A stretch of 64,000 nt of DNA, taken from assembly GCF_023065955.2 (NCBI RefSeq), contig NW_026623008.1, positions 23,184,001 through 23,248,000 on the forward strand, read 5' to 3'. Position numbers and translations under genes: made by a program. Origin of the DNA: Ursus arctos. Lineage: Eukaryota > Chordata > Mammalia > Carnivora > Ursidae. The notes beneath the pieces are model-generated. The model searched no databases. It was not told the origin of the DNA and worked only from the letters and a program-made list of their open reading frames with translations. Shown in pieces: positions 53,640 through 64,000 of the stretch (positions are counted from its first letter, which is position 1; each line of letters starts with the position of its first letter).

Positions 53640-54310
53640 TTCCATCATCCTTGCCAGCTAATTCACCTTCAGAGCCTACAGCAGGCCCTGAGCTTCCTTT
53701 CCCTTTTCATAGCCCCGCTTCAAGAGTTGTCTATACGGTCTTCGTTTCTTCACCTTCCACTCACTCTACGGCCCACTCTAATATGGCCTCTTGCCGCACC
53801 CATGACCCTAGTCCAGCTCTTTGTGTTCCACCCCTGTGTGTCTAACCACCTACTTCCTACTTGAAATTCCCCTTTGACCATCTCCAATGTATTTCCAGGT
53901 TCACACACTCAAGTCCAATGTCATAATGTGTCTCCCCCAAAGCTGGTTCTCTTCCGGTGCTCCAAATCTAATGGTACAGTTGTTCGTCAAGGTGCATAAG
54001 ATAGAAGCCCATGAGTCATCCTTGGCTCCTTCCCATACTGTCCATATCAGGGACTGACAACTCCACCCACTACATACATATAAATTCCATGCACCCTCCA
54101 CTAAATTTCCCTTCATGGATGGTCTCCTCACTGGTCTCTGCTTCCATCCTTACTCTTCACTAATTACCCACCCCCCTCCATTTCCCATCCACCCAGAGCA
54201 ATCCTGTTAATATATAAATCTGATCATGCCAGTCCCCAGCTCAACACCCTTCTTGACTTCCCACTAGCCTGCATGCCAAAGCCCTTATGGGAGGCTCCTC
54301 TGCCCTGGAT
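53640..54310 (+). repeat. LINE-2 fragment, intergenic
   Basis: gagtcatccttggctccttc, tatataaatctgatcatgcc and cttgacttcccactagcctg in L2 order. Confidence 0.75.
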
Positions 54311-54764
54311 ACTTAGGATGTATGTTGAGGGCCTGAGAGGTTAGGGGTCTTCCTGGGGTTGATGGCCTTGGAGAAGTGCAGGGAGGAATAATATGGGGTC
54401 CTAGGGACTGGCCCTAAAAAGCCCCAACTGTGGGACCCCATAAACTGCCAGGGTAGGCAAGAAGCCTTGAGGGAAATAAGTCCAGAGAGGCAGAAGTTGG
54501 CAGCATCCTGCACCCAGGGTCTCCCTCAGGCCTCCTTGGTCACCTAATTTCCTTTTAATTGGTGACTAATGGAAGTGAATTAAACTCTATTGTGTTTTAA
54601 TGTGTCTGTTCATGTGCCAGTCCTAACCTGACTCCCTTCTCCCAGGGTCTGGGGCTGCAGGTAGAAGGAAGGAAGATAGGCTGTGAGGTGGGGGGAAGGT
54701 CTCCTCTGGACACCCCTTCCCTGTCCATGTGTATCCCCTGAATACCTAGATTCCAGGAACACTG

Positions 54765-54912
54765 ACTTAGGACCTATTCGTGCTGGCACTGTGCTGGGAA
54801 TTTTCCCTACGTCACCTTCCTGAACCCTCACCACGACCCAGTGAGGCAAATAGTACTTGTACCTCCTTTCCACGGATGACATTGAACTGACTTGTCCAAA
54901 GTCACTGCCTTT
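54765..54912 (+). repeat. MIR SINE fragment
   Basis: ggcactgtgctgggaatttt, gacccagtgaggcaaatagt, acttgtccaaagtcactgcc. Confidence 0.7.
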
Positions 54913-54914
54913 AT

Positions 54915-55140
54915 TCTGTCTAGAGCTGTGCTGTCCAGTATGGTAGCCACTAGCCATACATGGTTACTGAGCATTCAGAATGTCACAGGCTGAACTGAGA
55001 TGTGCTGTCCATGTAAAACAAACACTAGATTTCAAAGACTTAATATGAAAAGCAACATAAAGTATCTTGTTCATAATTTATGGATCATGTGCCGAAAAAA
55101 TGCTTTTGATATATTGGGCTAAATATATTATTTAAAAAAA
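54915..55140 (+). mobile_element. DNA transposon relic, second copy
   Basis: agctgtgctgtccagtatgg and tagccactagccatacatgg, then an A/T-rich stretch. Interrupted by the SINEC at 55147. Confidence 0.6.
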
Positions 55141-55146
55141 AATCCC

Positions 55147-55371
55147 GGAATGCCTGGGTGGCTCAGTCAGTTAAGCGTCTGCCTTTGGCTCAGGTCATGA
55201 TACCGGGGCCTAGGGATGGAGTCCCACATCGGGCTCCTTGCTCATTGGAGAGCCTGCTTCTCCTTCTGCCTACCGCTCCCCCTGCTTGTGCTCTCTCTCT
55301 CTCTCTGACAAATAGGTAATAAAATCTTTAAAAATAAGTAAGTAAGTAAATAAATAAATAAATAAATAAAA
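55147..55371 (+). mobile_element. SINEC with (AAAT)n tail
   Basis: Head gcctgggtggctcagtcagt and a ctctctctct body, with a tail of aagt/aaat repeats. It interrupts an older A/T-rich DNA transposon relic. A target-site duplication is not clear. Confidence 0.9.
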
Positions 55372-55799
55372 GCTCACCTTTCTCTTTAAAAATGGCTACC
55401 AGTGAATTTGAAATTTACAATTACATGTGTAGTTTTCCTTTTTTTGTGGGACATTCCCCCCAGGTCTGGTCTTTTGAAGGTAGGGCTGGTCTGCTCACCC
55501 ATGACCCTGCCATGGCCTGGAAGGCAAAGGAAGCTGCAGCTGAGCTTGGGTGAGCCCCCGGGGGCACGCTCATCTCCTGGTAGGGCGGCCCGTCCCTTTC
55601 AGCACCCTGGACAGCACCCTGGCTTCCCCTTGGTGCCTCGTATAGCGTCAAGGCCTAGGAAGGAATAACTGGGACAGGGGTAGATGTCACCAGCAAAATG
55701 CTCCCTGTGAATAATATCAGTGAGGAAGGCTGGGTAAGAATTATCGATATCCCCATTCTGCAGGTAAGGAAACCAATGTTGGTTTGTACATCCCATCTG

Positions 55800-56200
55800 T
55801 TCAGTCAGTAAAGATCCATGATGCCTGCTCTGTGTAGAGCCCTCGACTGAGGGCACAAACCTGAACCACATGGACGTGAATGACACCAATTCTGTGAGCA
55901 GTGTGACAGTGAAAGTGTGTGCCAGGGCTGAGGGAGCCCAGCAAGTGCTGACTGCTGAGATGGGGAGTTCAGGGATGGCTTCACAGACGGGCCACTTGGG
56001 CTGGAGCTAGAAGGGTGAAGGGATCTGCCAGTGCGAGCAGAAGGGAGGTCCAAGCAGAAGAAATGGCGTGTGCCTAGGCACAGAGGTGGAGAGACAGGCC
56101 AGGAGAGGTAGGCAAGGGTCCTATCACCAAGGGCCTTGTATTCTGGGCTAATTCTAGGATCCTCAGGAGGCTTCTGTGCAGGGCAGTGGCAGGCCAGGGG
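55800..56200 (+). repeat. Ancient interspersed repeat, same family as 51040
   Basis: cagcaagtgctgactgctga, aagaaatggcgtgtgcctag and agggccttgtattctgggct parallel the 51-kb copy. Confidence 0.5.
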
Positions 56201-57079
56201 AGTAAAGGACTGGAGACAGGAGGCAGAGAGAATAAGGAGGACGAGGAGGTGAGAAATTCAAGTCCGGGAGAGAAATGACAAGTTGTAAGCTATCAGCCCT
56301 AACGGAAGGGCTATCAGGCCTACAGATAAGGAAACCCAAGGCTGATAGGGCCTGTCCCAGGTCACGCCTCACACGGCAAGGCAGTGCCTGGGGGAGTGAG
56401 GACTTGGGGGCAGAGAGGCGCAGAGCCTCAGCCCAGGAAAGCTCTGTCCCCAACCACAGACGTGAGCAGCCTCCCACCTCAGGAGCCTCTGCTACAGCTG
56501 TGGTCACTGCTTGAGCAGAACGAACAAGGTGAATACCAAGCTGCCTCAAACCAGATGCACAGTGAGAAACCAGGGGGGAGGGGAAGGCGCTGGGTAGCTC
56601 AGCCCCGGATCCCAGTGGTGGCCAGCGCAGCCCAGGGCGGGGAAGAGAGGAGACCAGAGTACAGGAAAGACACTGAGAAGGCTGTGGCGGTAACTCAAAG
56701 GAAAGCCTGACCCGTGGCGTGAGGGGGGGCCCACTGGCCCAAGGTCAGGGCCAGGGGCTTCGTTTGTACCCATCGTGCCCATCACAGCACCCCAAACTCT
56801 GCCTGGGCCAATCACAGCCCTTCCTTGGGGAGTGATTGGAATATAAGAGAAAGTTTCTTCTTCTCTGGGGGCAAAGCCAGTGATGGGAGCTGGAAGGAGG
56901 CCTAGTGCGGGGGTGAGGAAGCTGGCCTGAAAGAATGAAGCTGACACAGAGCAGCTGTAAGGGACATCTGGAGGGACATCTGGGAACATCTGGAGGCTTC
57001 TGACCCTGGGTTCCATCACCTATGGACAGCCACACATGCCCACCATCGTCCTCGCTGCAGCCTGCAACTCCTGAGTGAA

Positions 57080-57295
57080 CAGAGTCCCCTCTTACCCAGG
57101 CTGGCTGGGATCGAGATTCTGCCACTCGCAGCCACAAGCCCCAGTAGAGTCACTTACAAGGTGTGGGAGTTCGGGAAAGTCATGTCCCCTCTGTGAGCCC
57201 TGATTTCCTCATCTGTCAAATGGGGGAGTCACAGTACCTACCTTGAAGACTCAGACGAGGTCGTGCCTGAGAGAGCCCTGTGCACAGTACGTTCC
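57080..57295 (+). repeat. MIR SINE
   Basis: tgatttcctcatctgtcaaa, tgggggagtcacagtaccta. Confidence 0.8.
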
Positions 57296-57989
57296 CCGGG
57301 CTGCCCGAGTTGGGGGAGGCCGGAGGTTCACAGGAACGCCGGGGGCCTGGAAAAGCCCGGGGCCTAGGGGCACAGGTCTGAGGACTCCGCTCCTGGTCCT
57401 CTGACCAGGCCACAGCAGGCAGGATTCAGAGAAGGCTGGGGGAGCCTGGACCTCCGTGGCCACCATTCCTCCAGGGGGCTGTTAGCTGTGACCTGCCGCA
57501 GCAGCCAGTCCCTTCCCCCTTCTCCCCCATCCAGGCTCCCACAGCACCTAACCCCTCCCTCTGATGGGTCAGCCACCCCTCAAGCCTGAGTCCCTGGGGA
57601 GTGGCCCAGGGGTGCCCGTGCTGCCGAATGACCAGGCCGGCAGCGGCACCTGTGGCCCCCGCTCCCGATGCTGCCTGACCACAGGAGCACCACCGCCCTC
57701 GCTGCAAGACACGTCCACATGCCAGTCCTACACTCCCTCTTCCTGGGTGCCATCATCCACTCGGGCATGTGAGGAATACACCCCAGCAATGAGTCTCCCA
57801 CCCCGGCCCTCAGGCCCCAAGCCAGCCTGGCCCTTCCACTCCACACCCAACCTGAGCCCTGGACCCCGAGGCTCCCCCTGCTGCTCCCCAACAGCCAGGA
57901 AGGTCGGGTCCCAGGGAGCTGAGCCCCAGCTTCCTGTCCTATCAGGGGGAGGCTGATAAAGATGAAGGAGGGCGGGCTCCACTGTCTGC

Positions 57990-58150
57990 CGAGCCTAGGC
58001 TTGAAATCCCAGCTCTGACCCTGATAGTGACCTTGAGCAAGTCACTTCCCAATTCTGGCCTTGTTTTCCCATCCACAGACCTAAAACCTTCCAGGTTATT
58101 CTGAGGGATCCGGGGCTGTATGTGCGAAGCTCCCAGCACAGAGCATAGCA
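57990..58150 (+). repeat. MIR SINE fragment
   Basis: cttgaaatcccagctctgac, gtgaccttgagcaagtcact, ttttcccatccacagacc. Confidence 0.75.
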
Positions 58151-58154
58151 TGGG

Positions 58155-58320
58155 ACCAAGTGCCAAGTGATAATAGCTAAGCCTTTAGAAGCGTCTCCCG
58201 TGCCAGGCCTTCGCTAAGCGTTTTGTGCATATTAACATGTCTCATCCTCTTAACAACCCTGCGAGGTAGGTACTATTACCAGCCCTATTCCACAGAAACC
58301 AAGGTCCCTAAGCTCTGCCT
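58155..58320 (+). repeat. MIR SINE
   Basis: cgtgccaggccttcgctaag, aacaaccctgcgaggtaggt. It lies about 335 nt downstream of the ADGRB2 poly(A) site. Confidence 0.85.
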
Positions 58321-58654
58321 TGGCTCCAGCCCAGGCCGTCTGGCCTCTGAGTCCCAGTGAAAGCAGCCATGACCATCATAGCCAAGGAAGAAGGCCAGCT
58401 GCAAGGGGTCCCATCCCACATTCCCAATCTTCGCACCCCATCCAGGCCCTGACGGGAGACAGGATGTGCCCAAGGTCACCCAGGGAGTCAGGGGTAAGAT
58501 GGAGTCAGAGCCCAGGTGCCCCTTCCCAGTCAGGGAGGGCTTGACCCCATTATACAGTTTGCTGAGACCCAGTGAGGTGAACCGAGAAGACAGGGGAATA
58601 AAGCTGGGGTCCCAGGGCTGGGCCTTCACCTGGGGGAAGCAAACAGCTCAGCAG

Positions 58655-58948
58655 CAAAATCCACAGAGTGAAGTTTATTCCCGACAAAGTTTCCCTCCCC
58701 CCTCCCCAGCCCGGGACAGGGACAGACAGCTGGGGTGAAGATGGGGGGGCCTCTGAGAAACAGGGGAAGGGCTCTAGCCCCCCAGGCCATGCCGTGTCTG
58801 GCTCCCCCAGCCCGGCTGAGTCCACTGCGCCTCCCTGCCCAGCCCTCGGGAGAGGGGAGGGGGCGCCGGCTCCTGGGTGGTTCCAAAGTGGAGTGTGAAA
58901 ATAGAGAGATATATATATTTATACGCAGTGGGCAGTCCGGTGTGGCAC
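58655..58948 (-). other. ADGRB2: ADGRB2 3' UTR
   Basis: About 290 nt of GC-rich 3' UTR following the stop. The first 50 nt contain an AU-rich stretch (TATAAATATATATAT, near 58908-58925). The end is placed 15-25 nt after the poly(A) signal. Confidence 0.8.
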
Positions 58949-61900
58949 TCACACCTCTGTCTGGAAGTCACCATCGGGTGGCTCTGTGGGCTCCCAGGCG
59001 GCTGCTCGGTGCAGGCCCAGCCGTTCTCGGGGCTTGGGGGGCAGCGAGCCCAACGTCATAGACTTGAAGGTGCTCCAGCTCTGGTGTCTCCGCTGTTGGG
59101 ACAAGCCGGGATGCTCCCCAGGGCTGGGCTTCTCCTGTGGGAGGCAGTGGGAAGGACCCGTGGAGCTGGGCCAATATCCTCTCGCTCGTTGTACAGGACA
59201 AGCTGAGGAGGCCCAGAGAGGGCCAGAGAAGCCCAAAGTTACCCAGCACCCAGGGGCCTGAATAGAGTTCAAACCCAGATCCGCCCGGCTCCAGAGTTGG
59301 GTTCCCGAGCCCTGCGCTCTGAGAGGCCCCTGGGGTCGTTGTCTTCTGTGTGCCCACCTTCCCAAGGTCCTGCCAGAGCCCCTGGCAATGCCCCCCATTC
59401 CCAGGCAGTCCCAGAACTGTCACTTATGCCATGGGTAAGCCCTTGGTGAGGTGGGCTGAGGTGGCCCAGGAAGGGGAGGAGGGCTGGGAGGGAAGCAGCC
59501 GCTCAGATCCCACCTGACCCTGACCCAGCCTGCGGAGGGGGGACTTACGCCAGACACGCTCCGTTCGGCTGTCCCACCCGAGGACACACTCCACCGCTTC
59601 TCCCTCTGCAACGGGGGCCATGGGTCAGGCTCCGACCCTGGGGGGCCCTGTGGCGAGTTGGGCCCTGAGCTTTGGGCAGAAAAAACTCGGGAGGAGCCCT
59701 CACCTTGGCTGTGGACTGGCTGCGGTAGCGGTCGAAAGTGTGGAATTTCTGGTTGAGCTCGTGGTAGAGTTCCGAGTGCCGCTTCCGGGTGTGCATCACC
59801 TTCTGGGAGCCGCAGGGGGTCAGAGGGGGGGGACGGCATCCGGCGGCACGGTGAGCCCCCCCCGCCCCCCCTCACACCCTGGCTCCCCGCATCTGGCCTG
59901 CTGTTGGCCCTCCAGCACAAGGCCTGGCTCTCCCTCGGCTTCCAAGCTCTGGGCTGGGGCTCGGGTTGGGGGGGGATGGTGGGAAAACCCCACGGAAGCC
60001 ACAGGCTCGGGGTCCTTGGGTCAGGCTCCGCTATGGGGCTTTGGCTCATGTGAGGAGTGGACCCTCTGGGGACAGACACCACAGACAGATGCCCCCCCAA
60101 CACACACACACACACACACACACGCATACACACACATACACACAGGCACACACATATACCACTTACCTCAAAGTCCAAGTCTGAATATCGTAACTTCTTT
60201 CGCTGGGAGGGAGCACCGAGGAAACAGTGAAGGAGAAGAAAGTTTCTTAGCACATGGGGGCTTTAGAGACCGCAACCCTGTTACCCAACCTCTGCCCTCG
60301 CACCTCCCTGCCAGCCCAGGGCCCAGAAGCCAGGAATCCTTAAGGGCAGCCCTCGGGGTTGGAGGGACAGGGCAGCGGCCTAGGGGCTGAGGGGTTGAGG
60401 CACGACCCCGCCACAGGGCTATGGCTCCAGCCCCGGCCCACACTCCGCTGCTCCTGCAAGGCCCACACGTGCCCAAACCTGCCGGCAGACACTCACGGGG
60501 AGCACGCACACACAGACACACCACAGACACACAACCTAAGCCGAGGGGCACAGAGACACGGAATCCCACATGGGATCCCAGAGCAGACACTCCTTCCCCT
60601 GTGCCCCGGACTCTACCCCTCCACCCCATCCTGCCCCATCCTCTGGCAGCCACAGGCGCCCCTCTCCTTGGAAGCTTCCACTTGCCATGCAAACACAAGG
60701 ACTCGGGTGTTCAGTCCTTCCTTTGACCCTGCCTTGCTGACAAACCAGGTCTTGCCTCCCTGGCCTCTGCGCCCGTCCAGGCCCTTGCTGGCCCAAGAGC
60801 ACATTCAAGGCCCCATTGACTTAAGCAGCGTCCAGTGCCGCTCAAGGAGGAGGCCTTAGAATGTTGGCACCAGGAGCGCTCATGAGACCAAGGTCAACCG
60901 TCCCAGGTTACACTGGGGAAACTGAGGTCCAGGGAGGGGAAGGGACTTGCCCCAAGGCCCTCAGGGATGATGCTAAGACCACCAGCTAAGATCTCCTGAG
61001 TCCCGGGCCCAGCAGATGTGGTCATCACCACTGGCCTCCATGACACCACTCTCTCCTGCTCCTCCCACCTCCCCGCCTGCCCCTTCCCCACCATCCCTGG
61101 CTTCCCCAGCATGAGGCTCTCCACGCTTGGCCCTAGGCGCTCTCCTGCCCTTGACCACGCACATGTGTGTGCCCTCCCTGTTCTGGCCACATCTCTCTTT
61201 CTGGAAGCAGCGGGACATCTCCTCCTGTCCCAATGCCCACAGGCACCACGTACACAGCTGTGCCCAACTAAAAAAACTCCGAGTTCCCCGCCCCAAACCC
61301 GCTCCTCCGCCTCCACTCCACGGCAGTTGCCTGCACCAGAATCCTGGACGTCATCCTTGACCCCTCAAGACACCGCCACATTTAGTGCTACCTCCCACAC
61401 AAAGAGCCCAAAACTGGCCCCTCCTCCGTGGCCCAACCCTGGGCAGGTGTCCACAGAACAAAACCTGCCGTTGACGCCGAACGCGCTCCTCCCCGGCGCT
61501 GGTGTATTTTGCCTTTGTTACGCCTTCCTGTTCCTGCCATCTGCAGCAGGAGCGGGCGCCAAATGTTCAAAAAACATTTTTGGGAGAGAAACTAAACTTG
61601 CAAACCTCTAGCTGCTAACTTAATTTCCTTTGTGCGGAGGATGGGGAGAGGTGTCGGAGGCCAAACATGAGCAGCCAACGGTGTCTGAGCTGTGACTCCT
61701 GCCCCTGTCCTTGCCCGCGTTTCCATCATCCCTCCCAGAGTTCTAGAATGTTCTAGAGTTCTACAGTGGCTCCCCGCTTGTCACCTGCTTGTTCCCAGTA
61801 ATTCCCTGAGGAGGCCGGAGGGAAGGTGGGGCATCCACAGAAAACACACAGGCAGTGAGACACAGGGGCTCATGTTTTCTCAGGAAGAGAGGGTCAAGGG

Positions 61901-64000
61901 CCAGAGGCCTAGGGGCAGTGCCTGAGGCTGATGTCAGGGATGTTAACAGCATCCGTTTCCAATTATCTGGCACTTTCTACCTGCTCCACACCGAGACAAA
62001 CGTTTTATACCTCTCAATTAGTCCTCGGAACAACTCTACAAAGAGGCTGCCCTCTTCACCAACGAGGAGACGGAGGCTCAGAGCGAGACGACTCTCGGGA
62101 TCTCACAGCTGATCAGTAGCGCCCAGATCCAAGCCCACACCTGCCAGACTCAGAGACCTAGGCTCCCAGCCCCTGGTACGACTTCCCTAACATCACGACA
62201 CCAGGCCCCTCCAAGGAAGACCCGTCTTAACCGGTCACCCCAAAGAAGGCACTGAAGCAAGTGCGAAGGCCCAAAAAGTGTGCCCTCCGCGCTCGGAGCC
62301 CCAGCCCATCTGAGTTCAGAGAAGCCAGGATTCCCTGGTATTGGGGGGAGCGCAAACCGAGAAGAGAGGCATGGAGTACACACTCCCAGCCACGTCGGCC
62401 AAAGGGGCCGCTCTGGGGGCGCTGCTGGCTGTCCCTCCCTGCTGTGGCCTGTGACTCAGACATAGTCTTGGGTGCACGCAGGCAGGCCTCCCACCCCCAC
62501 CCCGTGCCCTACAGCCCCTCACCTCCAGGGAGCCCAGCTTCATGGCGGAGCCTGGCACAGTGCGGGGCATGGTCCGGCTGCGTTCCCCTGGCTCAGAGAC
62601 TTGGCGGGCACTGGGCGTCGGCGGTGGCGGCTGGAAGGTCATCCCGTAGGGGTTCTGTAGAGACCCATAGGCAGGGCCCAGCCCCAGGCCTGAGTGGTCC
62701 ACAGACAGGAAGCTGGGGTAGCCTTCCGGATGGGCCAGTGTCTTGGCAGCCCGCCGAGGGGTGCCCTCGGGCCGGGCCCTTGGGGGATCTTCACCAGCGC
62801 CGCCCCCGCTGCCGGGCTGCAGGCTCAGAGTCCGCCGGGGCAGCACCATGTAGTCCCCCTCAGAGCCCGGCTCCGGCCGCAGCCATGTGAGGTCCAGCTG
62901 CCGCAGGCCGCCTTCCCCGCACATATACACGGGGTTGGCCTCCTGTGGGGGCGGTGGCTCCCCCAGCCCTGGTGAGGCCGCCATGGGCACCAGGATATTC
63001 CCGGGCAGCGGCGAGAAGCTGAGGCCGCCCTCGGGACCCACGAGGCAGGACTTGGGCTCCTCGTCCTCGTCGAGGGACAGGCGGGACAGTGTGCCCGTGA
63101 TGGTAGATGGGTTGCAAGTGTTGACCTCCTTGAACAGAACTGAGGGCAGGAGTGGGAGAGAGGTAAGTCCTCAGGAGGAGGAGTCCCTGATGCCCCTGCC
63201 CGGGCTGGGTAGGTACCAAGCCCCTGAGCTCGGACTGAGTCCAAGGAGAGGAAACTGAGTCCTGGAGAGACGGCTAGGTGGTGGGTACTTTCTCACACAC
63301 GAGATGGGTTAAGAAGAGGGGTCAGACCGACCCAGAGGCCCACAGCAAGGCAGGGCAAGGGATGAAGCCAAGGCCCAGCTCCCATAGGTCAGCTCCCGGT
63401 GCAGGTCCTGACCTCTGACCCCCACAGCCCCAAGGCTGTGAAAACGGCCTTGCTCTTCCCTGTCCCACCCCCCACCCCCGGCAGCTCCTCCCCAGGAGCC
63501 AGAACTGGAAACACATTCTGGTAAGAATCATGGAAATGATATAATAACGTGACAGCCACTATACATCAAGCACCCTGCTAGGCAAATGTCCCCTAACTCA
63601 TTTAAGGCTCAGAGAAGTCAGCCGTTTGCCCAAAGTCACACAGTAAGTGGTGTTCACAGCTTTGACTCAACTTAGGGCTCTCTGACTCTACAGCTAAACC
63701 CCACAACCGGACTGTTCACAGGGCCTCCTGTGGTGGGGCTGCAGGCCCTCCCTCCCTTCTCGTCCACCCCTGGGGGCCATTCTCAGCTCTTGGACGGACT
63801 CACCTGTCTGACAAGCCAGATCCACATCCTTTTCAAAGTCTGACTATAGGCAGAGAGGAACAGAGCAGATGGGCAGAGAGAGGGTCCATGTATCAGGGTG
63901 GGGGGAGGGAGTTCAGGCCTCTCCCCAGCCACCCAGAGGGGCTGCCCTCGGCACACTGCCTGACGGAGCCCAGAGGGGCCCCTGACAGGGTCTTGTCCAG
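58655..64000 (-). CDS. ADGRB2: Adhesion G protein-coupled receptor B2 (BAI2), 3' end
   Basis: ADGRB2 is a brain-enriched adhesion GPCR of the BAI group. Only the distal cytoplasmic tail is here: six coding exons joined by GT-AG introns give 344 residues and a stop. The tail contains [12 protein letters not shown], a long proline- and serine-rich segment, the [12 protein letters not shown] and RSQSTAK motifs shared by BAI proteins, and the C-terminal PDZ ligand QTEV, which in this family binds MAGI/PSD-95-type scaffolds. Agreement with human BAI2 as I remember it is close throughout. The seven-transmembrane region and ectodomain lie beyond position 64000. Transcription runs towards COL16A1, whose promoter is about 21 kb downstream, so the two are tandem. 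Confidence 0.97.
58674..58679 (-). terminator. ADGRB2: ADGRB2 poly(A) signal AATAAA
   Basis: Canonical AATAAA on the minus strand (tttatt on plus), 270 nt after the stop codon and the first such hexamer in the UTR. Confidence 0.8.
58949..59134 (-). CDS. ADGRB2: ADGRB2 last coding exon, QTEV stop
   Basis: 186 nt including TGA at 58951-58949. It encodes [40 protein letters not shown] and [14 protein letters not shown], ending in a class I PDZ ligand. Acceptor CCCACAG|GAG. Confidence 0.97.
   Translation of the reverse strand, partial: EKPSPGEHPGLSQQRRHQSWSTFKSMTLGSLPPKPRERLGLHRAAAWEPTEPPDGDFQTEV
59549..59605 (-). CDS. ADGRB2: ADGRB2 tail exon
   Basis: 57 nt, phase 0, [19 protein letters not shown]. 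Human reads ...SVCT where I see SVSG, as far as I recall. Confidence 0.95.
59704..59802 (-). CDS. ADGRB2: ADGRB2 tail exon
   Basis: 99 nt, phase 0, 33 residues: [20 protein letters not shown] then [13 protein letters not shown]. Strongly conserved in BAI family tails. Confidence 0.96.
60100..60156 (+). repeat. (CA)n microsatellite in ADGRB2 intron
   Basis: CA units with CG, TA and GG interruptions, beginning 10 nt from the donor of the 36-nt exon. Confidence 0.95.
60167..60202 (-). CDS. ADGRB2: ADGRB2 36-nt tail exon
   Basis: 36 nt, phase 0, [12 protein letters not shown], a motif shared among BAI family tails. Its donor lies 10 nt from a (CA)n tract in the downstream intron. Confidence 0.95.
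61020..61560 (+). repeat. LINE-2 fragment in ADGRB2 intron
   Basis: catgacaccactctctcctg and tggacgtcatccttgacccc fit L2. Between the 36-nt exon and the large exon. Confidence 0.6.
61925..62150 (+). repeat. MIR SINE in ADGRB2 intron
   Basis: ctcaattagtcctcggaaca, cggaggctcagagcgaga, ggatctcacagctgatcagt. Confidence 0.8.
62523..63139 (-). CDS. ADGRB2: ADGRB2 large cytoplasmic-tail exon
   Basis: 617 nt; with the base carried over it makes 206 codons. It starts [20 protein letters not shown], contains [17 protein letters not shown] and [17 protein letters not shown], and ends in MKLGSLE. It is low-complexity and proline-, glycine- and serine-rich, probably disordered. Acceptor CCCTCAG|TTC, donor CTGGAG|GTGAGG. 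Confidence 0.97.
63530..63700 (+). repeat. MIR SINE in ADGRB2 intron
   Basis: catcaagcaccctgctaggc, gtttgcccaaagtcacacag. About 100 nt from an exon. Confidence 0.75.
63804..63843 (-). CDS. ADGRB2: ADGRB2 cytoplasmic-tail exon (sixth from end)
   Basis: 40 nt, entering phase 0 and leaving phase 1. It encodes [13 protein letters not shown] plus the first base of V. Acceptor CCTATAG|TCA, donor AGACAG|GTGAGT. Confidence 0.95.

Larger units (their letters stand above)
49080..58650. other. Intergenic region, distal part: repeats only
   Basis: Between the GC-rich island and the ADGRB2 poly(A) site. L2, MIR, SINEC and a DNA transposon relic cover much of it. The remainder (for example 52000-53640 and 56200-57980) is unique-looking, with no supported gene. 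Confidence 0.6.

Noticed and set aside
60100..60156. Regularly spaced repeats as a CRISPR-like array
   Set aside because: This is a simple CA microsatellite in a mammalian intron; there are no spacers.
59420..60253. Single 277-codon ADGRB2 exon reading through
   Set aside because: The frame includes three real exons plus introns with clear donors and acceptors. The joined exons match the known tail; the read-through text does not.

Overview
This window is nuclear DNA from a placental mammal. It has small GT-AG exons in long introns, ancient MIR and L2 repeats, and several tRNA-derived SINEs of the carnivoran SINEC type. The SINE at 48432-48626 has the head and body I associate with bears, pandas, seals and mustelids, so I infer an arctoid carnivoran. 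The species itself cannot be read from the window.

Two genes are present, both on the minus strand, so the window reads right to left. From 37.7 kb down to 1 kb lies the 5' three quarters of COL16A1 (collagen alpha-1(XVI), a FACIT-like collagen). It has a non-coding first exon in a CpG island and 56 coding exons (numbered 2-57 here) that give 1206 residues in one open frame. These encode a signal peptide, a thrombospondin-N/laminin-G-like domain, a cysteine-bearing linker, and alternating Gly-X-Y blocks and short non-collagenous breaks. The last third of the protein and the 3' UTR lie beyond position 1.

From 64 kb down to 58.65 kb lies the 3' end of ADGRB2 (BAI2, a brain adhesion GPCR). Six coding exons make 344 residues of the cytoplasmic tail, ending in the PDZ ligand QTEV, followed by a short 3' UTR with an AATAAA signal. 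The COL16A1-ADGRB2 neighbour pair in this order and strand matches the human 1p35 locus.

The 21 kb between the genes (37.7-58.65 kb) holds no gene I can support. It consists of L2, MIR, hAT-type DNA transposon and SINEC copies, simple repeats, and a GC-rich island-like stretch around 46.5-47.7 kb with a perfect MEF2-type motif and a bZIP-like open frame of unknown meaning. The most useful observations are three RGD tripeptides in the collagen, one of which appears absent from human. A 36-nt exon supplies half of another RGD. Smaller ones are a duplicated splice donor, two local tandem duplications and a promoter with splice signals on both strands.
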